Assembly: GCA_947174335.1 (NCBI GenBank)
Contig: CAMWIM010000017.1
Location: forward strand, 1-37,070
Direction of reading: 5' to 3'
Length of the DNA: 37,070 nucleotides
Source: an uncultured Porphyromonadaceae bacterium
GTDB lineage: Bacteria; Bacteroidota; Bacteroidia; Bacteroidales; Muribaculaceae
Shown here: in pieces, positions 1 to 9,280 of the stretch
How positions within the stretch are numbered: position 1 is the stretch's first letter
Layout: each line of letters starts with the position of its first letter
Position numbers and translations under genes: made by a program
The notes under the pieces: model-generated
The model's input: only the letters and a program-made list of their open reading frames with translations
Database searches by the model: none
Told to the model about the DNA's origin: nothing

Positions 1-154
1 CAACGCATTATAATATATATAATAAAAACTTCAAAATAACATCACTTTTTTATGAACCAAATATAATCATTTGATGTTATAATATCAGAAAGCCGCTCAA
101 TGAGTCGCTTTCCATTGCAAGAAATGTGATAATGATTGGTTTATTTAAGGAATT

Positions 155-183
155 ATAGCTGTCGTGATGACAGCTATTTTTTT
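155..183 (+). terminator. Intrinsic terminator of an off-window gene
   Basis: A 9-bp perfect stem (ATAGCTGTC at 155-163 and GACAGCTAT at 169-177, five-base loop) is followed by a T run. It probably ends a + strand transcript from left of the window. It overlaps the most upstream possible ATG of the next gene, which argues against that start. The rest of 1-154 is AT-rich and holds no gene that I can see. Confidence 0.75.
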
Positions 184-208
184 GTCTATACATTTTTTAA
201 TACTGATC

Positions 209-241
209 TTGGCATTAAGCCGAAACATTTTCGTAAATTTG
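209..241 (+). promoter_or_regulatory. Bacteroidetes-type promoter for the first C69 peptidase
   Basis: TAAATTTG at 234-241 matches the Bacteroidetes -7 consensus TAnnTTTG. A TTGG at 209-212 could be the -33 element, with a slightly long 22-base spacer. Transcription would begin near 248, about 20 bases before the ATG at 269, so the start at 269 is favoured over any upstream ATG. Confidence 0.6.
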
Positions 242-268
242 CATAGCTTAAATAAACCTAACAAACAC

Positions 269-1867
269 ATGAAATATCTATTTTCCTTAACTCTTTTAGC
301 CTTATCAGCGACCGTTAGTTTGTCAGCTCAAACAGCTAAAGATGCGTGCACAAGTATTATGGTCGGCAAAAAAGCATCGGTCGATGGTTCGGTAATGACC
401 AGCCACACCTGCGACTCGTGGTATCGCACATGGATGCAGATGACCCAAGCTAAAGATTTCCCCAACGATACTGTTACAAGTATTTATAAAGGACGCATGC
501 ACACCGAGTATGCCAACAGCATGGATGGAGTAACCGAAGCCGGAAAAATACCCCAAGCCAAACATATTTATAAGATTCTCGATACTGCCTATCCCTGTAT
601 GAACGAAAAGCAACTCGCAATCGGCGAAACTACTTACAGCGGACGCGATACGATGGTCAACAAAAAGGGTATGTTTATGATTGAAGAACTCGCCCGCATT
701 GCTCTCGAACGTTGCTCAACCGCCCGCGAAGCAATCACACTTATGGGACAACTCATCAAGGAATATGGATATGGTGACGGTGGCGAATGTCTTACCATTG
801 CCGACCCCAACGAAGTATGGATTTTTGAAGTTCAAGGCGAAGGTCCTGACAAAATCGGTGGCGTCTGGGCTGCTCAGCGAATCCCAGATGATCATATCGC
901 CGTGTCGGCAAACGTAAGCCGTATTGGCAAAATCGATTTCAAAGATAAAAAGAATTTTATGTATTCTGACAACGTTAAAGATGTCGCTAAAAAAATGGGA
1001 CTCTGGGACGGTAAAGAAGAATTTTCATTTTGGAAAGCATACAGCGGCGGCAATTATCAGAAAGAGCCTAAGAACTACAGCGTTCGCGAGCTCTTTATCA
1101 TGAACGAACTCGCACCAAATGCCGGGTTCAATAATCATATGGAAGAACTTCCGGTCAGCGTCAAACCCGAAAAGAAAGTGAGCGTTGACGACGTAGCCCG
1201 TCTACTCGGCTCTTATTACGAAGGAACCCAAAATGCTCTTTGCGATCGACTAAAAGTTAAAAATCCAAACAAAAAGAATTCGACACAGGCCGACCTTCCC
1301 GATTCGATTGTCAGCGACTTTGCCAACCCATGGATGCGTCCCGACGAGATTGCCGTTTATGAAGCAATGGGCGACAGCGCAATGCATAACATTCGCACCG
1401 TCAGCGTCTCGTGGAGCGCATATTCGACTATCATTCAATGTCGCAACTGGTTACCCGACGGGGTCGGATGTGTAGCCTGGGTTTGTCTTGACAATCCCGG
1501 TCAATCTCCGCGCTTCCCTATTTTTGCCGGTTCGACCGATACGCCCGAGCTTCTGAAGGTTTGCGGTCAGTTGCGTGATCGCGATGATTCAGCTCTATGG
1601 CATTTCCGTAAACCAAACCGACTTGCAACCGTACGCTGGGGTCAGAGCCGAAAATTCACCGAGCCCGCTCGCGACTACTTCCTTAAAAAAGGACAGCGCG
1701 AGCTTCCGATGGTCGAAACCCTCTACAAACAGTTGCTCGACCAAGGTAAAAATGCCGAAGCCACTCAACTTTTGACCGACTACCAAAAAGATTTCTTCGG
1801 TGCAACAATCCTTCGCTGGGACGAACTCGGCAAGCGACTCTGGCACCAGCACTGGAAAGGATTTTAA
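269..1867 (+). CDS. C69 family dipeptidase (PepD-like, exported)
   Basis: Encodes 532 aa from ATG 269. An upstream in-frame ATG at 164 exists, but it lies inside a terminator loop and upstream of the promoter. Residues 1-20 form a signal peptide (Leu-rich core ending SLSA). Cys27, in the sequence KDACTSIMVGKKAS, is the expected N-terminal nucleophile of family C69 (U34), exposed by processing; the following DGSVMTSHTCDS block is the family signature. Family members are Ntn hydrolases that cleave dipeptides or short peptides; here it would act in the periplasm or at the surface. It is monocistronic as far as can be seen. A second, only distantly similar C69 gene lies at 18067-19467. The family assignment is firm; the substrate is unknown. 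Confidence 0.88.
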   Translation: MKYLFSLTLLALSATVSLSAQTAKDACTSIMVGKKASVDGSVMTSHTCDSWYRTWMQMTQAKDFPNDTVTSIYKGRMHTEYANSMDGVTEAGKIPQAKHIYKILDTAYPCMNEKQLAIGETTYSGRDTMVNKKGMFMIEELARIALERCSTAREAITLMGQLIKEYGYGDGGECLTIADPNEVWIFEVQGEGPDKIGGVWAAQRIPDDHIAVSANVSRIGKIDFKDKKNFMYSDNVKDVAKKMGLWDGKEEFSFWKAYSGGNYQKEPKNYSVRELFIMNELAPNAGFNNHMEELPVSVKPEKKVSVDDVARLLGSYYEGTQNALCDRLKVKNPNKKNSTQADLPDSIVSDFANPWMRPDEIAVYEAMGDSAMHNIRTVSVSWSAYSTIIQCRNWLPDGVGCVAWVCLDNPGQSPRFPIFAGSTDTPELLKVCGQLRDRDDSALWHFRKPNRLATVRWGQSRKFTEPARDYFLKKGQRELPMVETLYKQLLDQGKNAEATQLLTDYQKDFFGATILRWDELGKRLWHQHWKGF

Positions 1868-1908
1868 ACAACAATTCCAATCACGATTTAAAAAGATTAG
1901 TTAAAAAA

Positions 1909-1939
1909 TTGTCTAATAACTCTTTTTTAACTAACTTTG
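1909..1939 (+). promoter_or_regulatory. Promoter of the methylmalonyl-CoA decarboxylase operon
   Basis: TTG at 1909-1911 is followed by a 20-base spacer and TAACTTTG at 1932-1939, an exact TAnnTTTG element. This leaves a 5' leader of roughly 75-80 bases before the epimerase ATG at 2024. No other such element lies between 2024 and 6717, consistent with one operon. Confidence 0.75.
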
Positions 1940-2023
1940 CGTTGTGGAATAGGCTTTATTCCGTCACGTTTTACTAAACAACTGATAATCAACTTATTAT
2001 TAATATAATTTTAACCAATTGTT

Positions 2024-2446
2024 ATGAATATTTCTCATATCGAACACATTGGAATTGCAGTTCCATCGCTTGACGAAGCAATTCCTTTCTACGAAAACAT
2101 CCTTGGCCTTAAATGTTTTGCCATCGAAGAAGTTGCTGACCAAAAAGTACGCACTGCGTTCTTCAAAGTAGGTCAAACTAAAATTGAACTTCTTGAAGGC
2201 ACTGCCGAAGACAGCGCAATTTCTAAATTCATCGCCAACAACGGTGGTCGTGGTGGTATTCAGCACGTTGCATTTGCTGTTGAAGATGGCGTTGCTAACG
2301 CACTCGCCGAAGCTGAAGAAAAAGGCTGCAAACTCATTGACAAAGCTCCCCGTCGCGGTGCTGAAGGTCTTAACATCGCTTTCCTCCATCCAAAATCAAC
2401 TGTAGGTACACTCGTAGAACTTTGCGAAGACCCCAACAAAAAATAA
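2024..2446 (+). CDS. mce: Methylmalonyl-CoA epimerase
   Basis: A 140-aa single-unit member of the VOC superfamily, full length for the family. It interconverts the (R) and (S) forms of methylmalonyl-CoA in the cytoplasm, linking methylmalonyl-CoA mutase (from succinyl-CoA) to the decarboxylase encoded next. Likely metal ligands by position are His8 (in IEHIGIAV), Glu55 (KIELLEG), His81 (IQHVAFAV) and Glu132 (TLVELCE), fitting the His/Gln-or-Glu/His/Glu pattern of the family. First gene of a five-gene operon; the carboxyltransferase starts 33 bases downstream. The context with the Na+-pump subunits makes this assignment strong. Confidence 0.95.
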   Translation: MNISHIEHIGIAVPSLDEAIPFYENILGLKCFAIEEVADQKVRTAFFKVGQTKIELLEGTAEDSAISKFIANNGGRGGIQHVAFAVEDGVANALAEAEEKGCKLIDKAPRRGAEGLNIAFLHPKSTVGTLVELCEDPNKK

Positions 2447-2479
2447 TTACGATAAACCAATTAACACATTAATTATAAT

Positions 2480-4033
2480 ATGAGCAACCAACTCGAAAAA
2501 ATCAAAGAGCTTATTGAACTGCGCGAACAAGCTCGTCTTGGCGGCGGTCAAAAAGCTATCGACAAGCAGCACGAACGCGGTAAATACACTGCCCGCGAAC
2601 GCATCGCTCAATTGCTCGACGAAGGTTCATTTGAAGAACTTGACATGTTTGTACGTCACCGTTGTTACAACTTCGGTATCGACAAAAAATCATATCTCGG
2701 CGACGGCGTTGTAACCGGTTACGGTACAATCGAAGGTCGCCTTGTCTATGTTTTTGCACAAGACTTCACTGTCTTTGGCGGCGCACTCTCTGAAATGCTC
2801 GCATTCAAGATTTGCAAAATCATGGATATGGCAATGAAAATGGGTGCTCCCGTTATTGGTCTTAACGACTCGGGTGGCGCACGTATTCAAGAAGGTATTA
2901 ACGCTCTCGCCGGCTATGCTGAAATTTTCCAGCGTAACATCATGGCTTCAGGTGTTATTCCCCAGATTTCTGCTATCCTCGGTCCTTGTGCCGGTGGTGC
3001 GGTATATTCTCCCGCCCTCACCGACTTCACTATCATGGCTAAAGGTATCAGCTATATGTTCTTGACCGGTCCTAAAGTTGTTAAAACCGTTACCGGTGAA
3101 GACGTTTCACAAGAAGAACTCGGTGGTGCTATGGTACACTCTCAGAAGAGTGGTGTTGCTCACTTTGCGGCAGAAGATGGCGAGGACGCTATCCGCATCA
3201 TCCGCAAACTCATGAGCTACATTCCCCAGAACAACCTCGAAGAAGCGCCTCTTGTTGAATGTAACGACCCCATCGACCGTCTCGAAGATTCACTCAACGA
3301 AATCATCCCCGATTCAGCAAACAAACCTTACGATATGTATGAGGTTATCGGTGCAATCGTTGACAATGGTGAATTCCTTGAAGTTCAGCGCGACTACGCT
3401 AAAAACCTTATCGTCGGTTTCGCACGCTTTAACGGTCAGAGCGTAGGTATCGTTGCCAACCAACCCAAATTCCTCGCAGGTGTACTCGACTCAAACGCAT
3501 CTCGTAAAGGTGCTCGTTTCGTTCGTTTCTGCGATGCATTCAACATTCCTTTGGTTACACTCGTTGACGTTCCAGGATTCCTTCCCGGAACAGGTCAGGA
3601 ATACAACGGTGTTATTCTCCACGGTGCTAAACTTCTCTATGCTTATGGTGAAGCTACCGTGCCCAAAGTTACCGTTACCCTCCGCAAGAGCTATGGTGGC
3701 AGCCACATCGTGATGAGCTGCAAACAGCTTCGCGGCGACATGAACTATGCATGGCCTACTGCCGAAATCGCTGTTATGGGTGGTGCAGGTGCTGTTGAAG
3801 TTCTCTACGCTAAAGAAGCTAAAGAATCAGACGATCCTAAGAAAGTGCTTGCTGAAAAAGAAGAAGAATACAACAAACTCTTCTGCAACCCCTACAACGC
3901 AGCACGTTACGGATATATCGATGATGTCATCGAGCCTCGCAACACTCGTTTCCGCATCATTCGTGCTCTTCAGCAACTGGCTACCAAAAAGGTTACCAAT
4001 CCCGCTAAGAAACACGGTAACATTCCCCTGTAA
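2480..4033 (+). CDS. mmdA: Methylmalonyl-CoA decarboxylase alpha subunit (carboxyltransferase)
   Basis: A 517-aa acyl-CoA carboxyltransferase, the usual length. It transfers the carboxyl group of methylmalonyl-CoA to biotin on the carrier subunit, releasing propionyl-CoA. The N-terminal half has the acyl-CoA oxyanion block SGGARIQEG and [16 protein letters not shown]; the C-terminal half has [24 protein letters not shown]-type sequence (split here: [13 protein letters not shown], then GVILHGAK) that forms the biotin-side pocket. Propionyl-CoA carboxylase beta subunits are close paralogues, but the neighbouring OadB- and OadG-type genes and lack of a biotin carboxylase gene indicate the decarboxylating sodium pump. 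Confidence 0.93.
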   Translation: MSNQLEKIKELIELREQARLGGGQKAIDKQHERGKYTARERIAQLLDEGSFEELDMFVRHRCYNFGIDKKSYLGDGVVTGYGTIEGRLVYVFAQDFTVFGGALSEMLAFKICKIMDMAMKMGAPVIGLNDSGGARIQEGINALAGYAEIFQRNIMASGVIPQISAILGPCAGGAVYSPALTDFTIMAKGISYMFLTGPKVVKTVTGEDVSQEELGGAMVHSQKSGVAHFAAEDGEDAIRIIRKLMSYIPQNNLEEAPLVECNDPIDRLEDSLNEIIPDSANKPYDMYEVIGAIVDNGEFLEVQRDYAKNLIVGFARFNGQSVGIVANQPKFLAGVLDSNASRKGARFVRFCDAFNIPLVTLVDVPGFLPGTGQEYNGVILHGAKLLYAYGEATVPKVTVTLRKSYGGSHIVMSCKQLRGDMNYAWPTAEIAVMGGAGAVEVLYAKEAKESDDPKKVLAEKEEEYNKLFCNPYNAARYGYIDDVIEPRNTRFRIIRALQQLATKKVTNPAKKHGNIPL

Positions 4034-4050
4034 GAAAGAACAAGCCCGCG

Positions 4051-4081
4051 TTGCCTGACTCCTCACACAGGAGTTGGGCAA
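4051..4081 (+). other. Intercistronic hairpin between mmdA and the OadG-like gene
   Basis: TTGCC (4051-4055) pairs with GGCAA (4077-4081), and ACTCCT (4058-4063) with AGGAGT (4069-4074), around a CACAC loop with a small TG/TG internal loop. There is no T run, so it is not a classical terminator. It could protect or process the mRNA after the carboxyltransferase gene. The function is inferred. Confidence 0.5.
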
Positions 4082-4121
4082 TACAAGCGGTCTAAACTTC
4101 CAAACAATCAAAAGGAAACAA

Positions 4122-5027
4122 ATGAAAAAGAATATTTTTATTACCCTTATAGCTCTTATCGGATGTGCCGTTGCCGTTTCAGCACAAGGCCGTTCAGGAT
4201 TGAAGCTCAATGAGGTGATGGTTGTCAACGAGTCAAACGCTATCGATGACTTTGGCGAACGTCACGGCTGGATTGAACTTTTCAACTCCAACCATGCTCC
4301 CATGGAAATCTCAAGCGTATTCATCACTGACGACCCTTCAAACCCCAAAAAATATCCCGTGCCACTCGGGGATGTCAACACTCGCATCCCAAAACGTCAG
4401 CACGTGATTTTCTGGGCTGACGGACGCCCCTCCCGCGGTACGTTCCACCTCAACTTTGTCCTTAAACCCAATCAGGACAACTGGATTGGTGTATATGACG
4501 CAAACGGTATCACACTGATTGACTCTATCACCGTTCCTGCTTCTCTCGAACCGGGTATGTCGTATGCTCGTTCAACCGACGGCGTTGGCAAATGGGAAAT
4601 GCGTAATGACGTTGGTGAAAACTATATCACACCTTCAAGCAACAACATTATCCGCGCTCAAAACGACAAAATCCAAATGTTCAAAGAGCGTGACGAAAAT
4701 GGTTTTGCTCTCACCTTGATGGCTATGTGCATCGTGTTCAGTGCATTACTCATTCTCTGTCTGTGCTTCCTCGCAATAAGCAAAATCAGCGAACGCTTTG
4801 CCCGCGCCAACAAAATGGCAGCTCACGGAGTTACAGCCGAAACCAAAGCAAAACACGCTACCGACAGTGACTCAGGTGAAGTTATCGCCGCTATAGGTCT
4901 TGCACTCCGCGACCATTTTGAGGCTCACGATCAGGAATCGACAGTACTCACGATCAACAAAGTTCGTCGCAGCTACTCACCCTGGAGCTCAAAAATCTAT
5001 GGTATGCGTCACAATCCCCGCTCATAA
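4122..5027 (+). CDS. OadG-like gamma subunit fused to a lamin-tail domain
   Basis: Encodes 301 aa from ATG 4122; the in-frame ATG at 4074 would put extra residues ahead of a clear signal peptide (MKKNIFITLIALIGCAVAVSA) and lies in the intercistronic hairpin. Residues about 22-148 look like a lamin-tail (LTD) beta-sandwich: LKLNEVMVVNES, GWIELFNSNHAPMEIS, ITDDPSNPKKYPVP, HVIFWADG, LNFVLKPNQDNWIGVY and ITLIDSITV follow the LTD pattern. Residues about 195-218 form one membrane helix, followed by a charged cytoplasmic tail, matching OadG topology. OadG-type subunits assemble decarboxylase sodium pumps; here the gene sits exactly in the gamma-subunit slot between mmdA and the biotin carrier. The LTD would be periplasmic. 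The tail lacks an obvious His-rich zinc motif. Confidence 0.82.
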   Translation: MKKNIFITLIALIGCAVAVSAQGRSGLKLNEVMVVNESNAIDDFGERHGWIELFNSNHAPMEISSVFITDDPSNPKKYPVPLGDVNTRIPKRQHVIFWADGRPSRGTFHLNFVLKPNQDNWIGVYDANGITLIDSITVPASLEPGMSYARSTDGVGKWEMRNDVGENYITPSSNNIIRAQNDKIQMFKERDENGFALTLMAMCIVFSALLILCLCFLAISKISERFARANKMAAHGVTAETKAKHATDSDSGEVIAAIGLALRDHFEAHDQESTVLTINKVRRSYSPWSSKIYGMRHNPRS

Positions 5028-5080
5028 CGAGACAAAAAACCTTAATACACATTTCGATAATCATTCAACGAAAAATCAAA

Positions 5081-5518
5081 ATGAAAGAATATAAATATAA
5101 AATCAACGGCAACGAATACAAAGTTGGCATCGGTGACGTAGACGATAACAACATCGTACAAGTTGAAGTCAACGGCGTTCCCTACAAAGTTGAACTCGAA
5201 AAGGCAGCTCCAGCCAAAGTCGTTTCGACTCCCCGTCCTGCAGCTGCTCCCCGTACCGAGTCAGGCGAAAAAGTTATCGCTAAACCTGTTGCTACAACCG
5301 GTGGTGCTTACTCTGTTAAAGCTCCGTTACCCGGTGTTGTACTCTCAATCAATGTAAAAGTTGGTGACACAGTTAAAGCTGCCGATACTGTTGTTATGCT
5401 TGAAGCAATGAAGATGGAAAATGCTATCCACGCCGGCAAAGACGGTAAAGTTGCTTCAATCTCTGTTAACAATGGTGATTCTGTTCTTGAAGGTGCAGTG
5501 TTGATTACCATCGAATAA
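5081..5518 (+). CDS. mmdC: Biotin carboxyl carrier subunit of methylmalonyl-CoA decarboxylase
   Basis: A 145-aa biotin carrier. The N-terminal ~40 residues form a small beta domain, residues ~41-75 are an Ala/Pro-rich flexible linker, and residues ~76-145 form the biotinyl domain. The biotinylation motif EAMKM places biotin on Lys111. The mobile arm shuttles the carboxyl group from MmdA to the membrane beta subunit. It starts 53 bases after the OadG-like gene and ends 35 bases before oadB-type mmdB. A carrier for another biotin enzyme is unlikely given the operon. Confidence 0.93.
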   Translation: MKEYKYKINGNEYKVGIGDVDDNNIVQVEVNGVPYKVELEKAAPAKVVSTPRPAAAPRTESGEKVIAKPVATTGGAYSVKAPLPGVVLSINVKVGDTVKAADTVVMLEAMKMENAIHAGKDGKVASISVNNGDSVLEGAVLITIE

Positions 5519-5553
5519 ACCACCTGTAATAACAGAATAAACAATCACATAAT

Positions 5554-6717
5554 ATGGAACAAACATTTGGTGATTTCCTGGTCTCAAATTTTAACCAGTT
5601 CTGGCACTTCACCGGTTTCTATAACGCCACATGGCAACACTTTGTCATGCTTGCCGTTGGTCTTTTCTTCATCTGGCTTGCCATTAAGAAAGACTTTGAG
5701 CCGATGTTGCTCGTGCCCATCGGTTTTGGTATCCTTATAGGTAATATACCTTTTAATACTGAAGCCGGACTTGAAATCGGTATATATGAAGAAGGTTCAG
5801 TCCTCAACATCCTCTACAATGGTGTATCGGCAGGATGGTATCCTCCGCTGATTTTCCTCGGTATTGGTGCGATGACCGACTTCTCGGCACTCATCGCCAA
5901 CCCGAAACTTATGCTTATCGGGGCAGCTGCACAGTTTGGTATTTTCGGAGCCTATATGGTTGCTCTTGCAATCGGCTTTGAACCCGACCAGGCAGGTGCA
6001 ATCGCTATCATCGGTGGTGCTGACGGTCCTACCGCAATCTTCCTTTCATCTAAATTGGCTCCCAACCTGATGGGTGCGATCGCTGTATCGGCTTACTCTT
6101 ACATGGCACTCGTTCCTGTAATTCAGCCGCCAATCATGCGACTCCTCACCACTCACAAAGAGCGTCTTATCAAGATGAAACCGGCTCGTGCGGTGTCACA
6201 GAATGAAAAGATCATTTTCCCCATCATCGGTCTGTTGCTTACCTGTTTCGTTGTACCTTCTGGTCTTCCGCTGCTCGGTATGCTCTTCTTCGGCAACTTG
6301 CTCCGCGAATGTGGTGTAACCACTCGCCTTGCAAAAACCGCAAGCAACGCTCTTACCGACATCGTTACAATCCTTCTCGGTATGACCGTAGGTGCATCAA
6401 CTCAGGCAACTTCATTCCTCACCGCTGAGACAATCTTCATTTTCTTCCTTGGTTTCATGGCGTTCATCATCGCTTCGGCTTCAGGTGTATGCTTCGTGAA
6501 ATTCTTCAATCTTTTCCTTGCTAAGGATAAGAAAATCAACCCGCTCATCGGTAACGCAGGTGTATCGGCAGTTCCCATGTCGGCTCGTATCTCAAACAAT
6601 CTTGGATTGGAATATGATCCGTCAAACTACCTGCTCATGCACGCTATGGGCCCCAACGTTGCCGGAGTTATCGGTTCGGCAGTTGCAGCCGGTGTTCTTC
6701 TCGGCTTCCTTGCTTGA
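5554..6717 (+). CDS. mmdB: Sodium ion-translocating decarboxylase beta subunit (OadB family)
   Basis: A 387-aa polytopic membrane protein with roughly nine or more hydrophobic helices, the family's usual size. It decarboxylates carboxybiotin and couples this to sodium export across the inner membrane. The signature [19 protein letters not shown] (Na+ site region, with Asp of GADGP) and the late motif [16 protein letters not shown] are both intact. Last gene of the operon, followed by a strong terminator. Together with mce, mmdA, the OadG-like subunit and mmdC it makes a complete complex that conserves energy as a sodium gradient when succinate is converted to propionate. Confidence 0.94.
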   Translation: MEQTFGDFLVSNFNQFWHFTGFYNATWQHFVMLAVGLFFIWLAIKKDFEPMLLVPIGFGILIGNIPFNTEAGLEIGIYEEGSVLNILYNGVSAGWYPPLIFLGIGAMTDFSALIANPKLMLIGAAAQFGIFGAYMVALAIGFEPDQAGAIAIIGGADGPTAIFLSSKLAPNLMGAIAVSAYSYMALVPVIQPPIMRLLTTHKERLIKMKPARAVSQNEKIIFPIIGLLLTCFVVPSGLPLLGMLFFGNLLRECGVTTRLAKTASNALTDIVTILLGMTVGASTQATSFLTAETIFIFFLGFMAFIIASASGVCFVKFFNLFLAKDKKINPLIGNAGVSAVPMSARISNNLGLEYDPSNYLLMHAMGPNVAGVIGSAVAAGVLLGFLA

Positions 6718-6751
6718 TAAATAAAGTCGTCTTCGAGCGACAATCAGCAAT

Positions 6752-6796
6752 AAAAAATAGAGATATTTCACCCAAAGGAATATCTCTATTTTTTTT
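6752..6796 (+). terminator. Terminator of the methylmalonyl-CoA decarboxylase operon
   Basis: A long perfect A/U-flanked stem: AAAAAATAGAGATATT (6752-6767) pairs with AATATCTCTATTTTTT (6779-6794), loop of 11 bases, then more T. It can work in both directions. The rest of the 6718-6992 gap has only a near-consensus -7 element (GTTAATTTGC, 6869-6878) for the next gene. Confidence 0.88.
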
Positions 6797-6992
6797 ATCT
6801 ATCTACTATAACATTCACACTATCCCGTTTCATTGTGATTACATTATAGTTACAATAACAAAAACTCGTTAATTTGCGACCAAAGCCAAAAACAATTCGA
6901 CGATTTATTCGTTTATCAAGTAAACAGAATTTAAAACTCAAATATCTTTTTTAAACAAACAAATCGCTCAAACACGCAAACATTCTCAAAAC

Positions 6993-7340
6993 ATGATATC
7001 TAAAAAGACCATAGACTCAATCTACAAACAATACAGTTCGGCGCCCGAATCGCCCGACTGTTTGGATATTATGCTTTTGTTTGAGAAGATTCATCCCGAC
7101 CATAAAATTGAAATTGACGGGGAGAACCTCATCATCAACTCGGTTGAGCAATGGTCTCCTTTCCACAACATTCCGCTTGATAGAATTTTTGGCATCGTCG
7201 ACTTTGAAGAAAACGTTGCTATTGTGCTTCGCAATTCAATCATATTCCTTGGCAAAAGAGCCCCGAGCGTAAATATACATATCAAGCCTCAAAAAGATTC
7301 ATTCATGAGCAAAGTCATGAACATATTAAGCAAAAACTGA
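6993..7340 (+). CDS. Conserved-looking small protein of unknown function
   Basis: A 115-aa soluble protein that I do not recognise. It has no signal peptide or membrane helix. The middle is rich in beta-type sequence (IEIDGENLIINSV, RIFGIVDFEENVAIVL, SIIFLGK), and the last 20 residues are a basic amphipathic stretch (SFMSKVMNILSKN). It stands alone between two terminators, with a possible weak promoter at 6869-6878. Codon use resembles the neighbours. Coding is likely because the frame is open, uses an ATG with A-rich upstream sequence, and ends just before a good terminator. Function unknown. Confidence 0.72.
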   Translation: MISKKTIDSIYKQYSSAPESPDCLDIMLLFEKIHPDHKIEIDGENLIINSVEQWSPFHNIPLDRIFGIVDFEENVAIVLRNSIIFLGKRAPSVNIHIKPQKDSFMSKVMNILSKN

Positions 7341-7361
7341 TACCATTACAAATACTTTGAT

Positions 7362-7395
7362 ATCCCGTTGATCGACTACGACCGACGGGATTTTT
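7362..7395 (+). terminator. Intrinsic terminator after the 115-aa gene
   Basis: ATCCCGT (7362-7368) pairs with ACGGGAT (7385-7391) around a 16-base loop; the stem runs straight into TTTTTG. It ends the transcript of the small unknown gene. Confidence 0.75.
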
Positions 7396-7469
7396 GTTTA
7401 AAAGAGATATTAACAATATTATCACATTAAAAAATATTGATATACAACCATTATCTCAAAAAAATCTCG

Positions 7470-7477
7470 TAAATTTG
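7470..7477 (+). promoter_or_regulatory. -7 element of the aspS operon promoter
   Basis: TAAATTTG is an exact TAnnTTTG match located 35 bases before the aspS ATG. I see no convincing TTG at the normal -33 distance, so only the -7 element is claimed. Confidence 0.55.
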
Positions 7478-7511
7478 CATATTATTGCAATAAAATATAA
7501 ATACTCATTAT

Positions 7512-9275
7512 ATGTTCAGAACAAAAACTTGCGGTGAACTCCGCATCGCTGATGCCGGACAATCGGTTACTATTGCCGGCTGGGTTCAGAGAGTCCGTAA
7601 AATGGGCGGTATGACATTTGTTGATGTGCGCGACCGATATGGCATTACTCAAGTCGTGTTCAACAACGAAACCGATGCCGATCTTTGTGATAAAGCCAAC
7701 AAACTCGGACGCGAATATGTCGTTCAAATAACAGGCGATGTCGAACCTCGTTCGAGCAAAAACCCCAATATCCCGACCGGTGATATTGAAATTGTCGCTC
7801 GCAAACTTAACGTGCTCAATTCAAGTGTAACACCTCCGTTTACAATCGAAGATGACACTGACGGCGGCGATGATATCCGCATGAAGTTCCGCTATCTCGA
7901 CTTGCGTCGTCCGGCTGTGAGACGCAATCTTGAACTGCGACATAAAATGACTATGGAAGTGCGTCGTTATCTCGACTCTAAAGGATTTCTTGAAATCGAG
8001 ACCCCGATGCTTGTCGGATCAACTCCCGAAGGTGCCCGCGACTTTGTCGTTCCTTCTCGCATGAATCAGGGACAATTCTATGCGCTCCCCCAATCACCCC
8101 AGACCCTCAAACAACTTTTGATGGTTGCCGGAATGGATCGCTACTTCCAGATTGTAAAATGTTTCCGTGACGAAGACCTTCGCGCCGACCGTCAGCCCGA
8201 GTTCACACAAATCGACTGCGAGATGAGCTTCATCGAGCAAAACGACATTCTTGAACTCTTTGAAGGAATGGCAAAACATTTATTCAAAGAACTTCGTGGC
8301 GTAGAAATTAAAGAACCTTTCCTACGCCTCCCCTGGTCTGAAGCGATGAAACGTTTCGGTAGCGACAAACCCGATATGCGTTTCGGAATGGAGTTTGTCG
8401 AACTCGACGACATCATGAAAGGTCACGGCTTTGGAGTCTTTGACAATGCAGCCTATATCGGCGGTATCTGTGCAAAAGGAGCCGCATCATACACCCGCAA
8501 ACAGCTCGACCAGCTTACCGACTTTGTAAAACGTCCCCAAATCGGTGCTAAAGGTCTTGTATATGCCCGCGTTGAAGAAGACGGCAACGTCAAGTCTTCC
8601 GTTGACAAATTCTACTCACAGGATGTTCTTCGTCAAATGGCAGCCAAATTCAATGCCGAACCCGGTGACCTCATCTTGATTATGAGCGGTGACGATGCGA
8701 TGAAGACCCGTAAACAGCTTTGCGAACTCCGTCTCGAAATGGGTAATCAACTCGGTCTCCGCGACAAAAACAAATTTGCGTGTCTCTGGGTTGTTGACTT
8801 CCCGATGTTTGAATGGAGCGACGAGGAACAGCGTCTCATGGCTATGCACCACCCCTTCACTCACCCCAAAGACGAAGATATCCCAATGCTTGACACCGAT
8901 CCGGCAGCTGTTCGCGCCGATGCCTACGACATGGTTGTCAACGGAGTCGAAGTTGGGGGAGGTTCAATCCGTATCCACGACAGCGAACTCCAAGCCAAGA
9001 TGTTTGAAATTCTCGGATTCACCCCCGAAAAAGCAGCCGAACAGTTTGGCTTCCTGATGAATGCATTCAAATACGGTGCACCCCCTCACGGTGGACTCGC
9101 TTATGGTCTTGACCGTTGGGTATCACTCTTTGCCGGTCTCGACTCAATACGCGACTGTATCGCATTCCCCAAAAACAACAGCGGTCGCGATGTTATGCTT
9201 GACGCTCCTGCTGCTCTCGACCAGAAACAGCTCGATGAACTGTCAATCGCTATTGTCGAACCCGAGAAGAAATAA
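7512..9275 (+). CDS. aspS: Aspartyl-tRNA synthetase
   Basis: A 587-aa class II synthetase of the bacterial type, full length. It charges tRNA-Asp with aspartate using ATP in the cytoplasm. Order of domains: N-terminal OB-fold anticodon-binding domain (~1-110), the catalytic core with motif 2 ([18 protein letters not shown]) , the bacterial GAD insertion (~290-420), and motif 3 ([15 protein letters not shown]) near the C-terminus. The flipping loop region and [18 protein letters not shown] block are typical of bacterial AspRS. First gene of a three-gene operon; the Nif3-like gene follows after five bases. Whether it also charges tRNA-Asn cannot be told from this sequence. Confidence 0.97.
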   Translation: MFRTKTCGELRIADAGQSVTIAGWVQRVRKMGGMTFVDVRDRYGITQVVFNNETDADLCDKANKLGREYVVQITGDVEPRSSKNPNIPTGDIEIVARKLNVLNSSVTPPFTIEDDTDGGDDIRMKFRYLDLRRPAVRRNLELRHKMTMEVRRYLDSKGFLEIETPMLVGSTPEGARDFVVPSRMNQGQFYALPQSPQTLKQLLMVAGMDRYFQIVKCFRDEDLRADRQPEFTQIDCEMSFIEQNDILELFEGMAKHLFKELRGVEIKEPFLRLPWSEAMKRFGSDKPDMRFGMEFVELDDIMKGHGFGVFDNAAYIGGICAKGAASYTRKQLDQLTDFVKRPQIGAKGLVYARVEEDGNVKSSVDKFYSQDVLRQMAAKFNAEPGDLILIMSGDDAMKTRKQLCELRLEMGNQLGLRDKNKFACLWVVDFPMFEWSDEEQRLMAMHHPFTHPKDEDIPMLDTDPAAVRADAYDMVVNGVEVGGGSIRIHDSELQAKMFEILGFTPEKAAEQFGFLMNAFKYGAPPHGGLAYGLDRWVSLFAGLDSIRDCIAFPKNNSGRDVMLDAPAALDQKQLDELSIAIVEPEKK

Positions 9276-9280
9276 TTCAG

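Noticed and set aside
37-79. Inverted repeat TAACATCA/TGATGTTA in the left flank
   Set aside because: AT-rich, 27-base spacer and no gene close by; may be chance.
164-268. Longer N-terminus for the first C69 protein from ATG 164
   Set aside because: It lies in a terminator loop and upstream of the TAAATTTG promoter, and would put 35 extra residues before a good signal peptide.
6869-6878. GTTAATTTGC as a promoter for the 115-aa gene
   Set aside because: Only a near match to TAnnTTTG with no TTG at -33, so not listed as a separate promoter.
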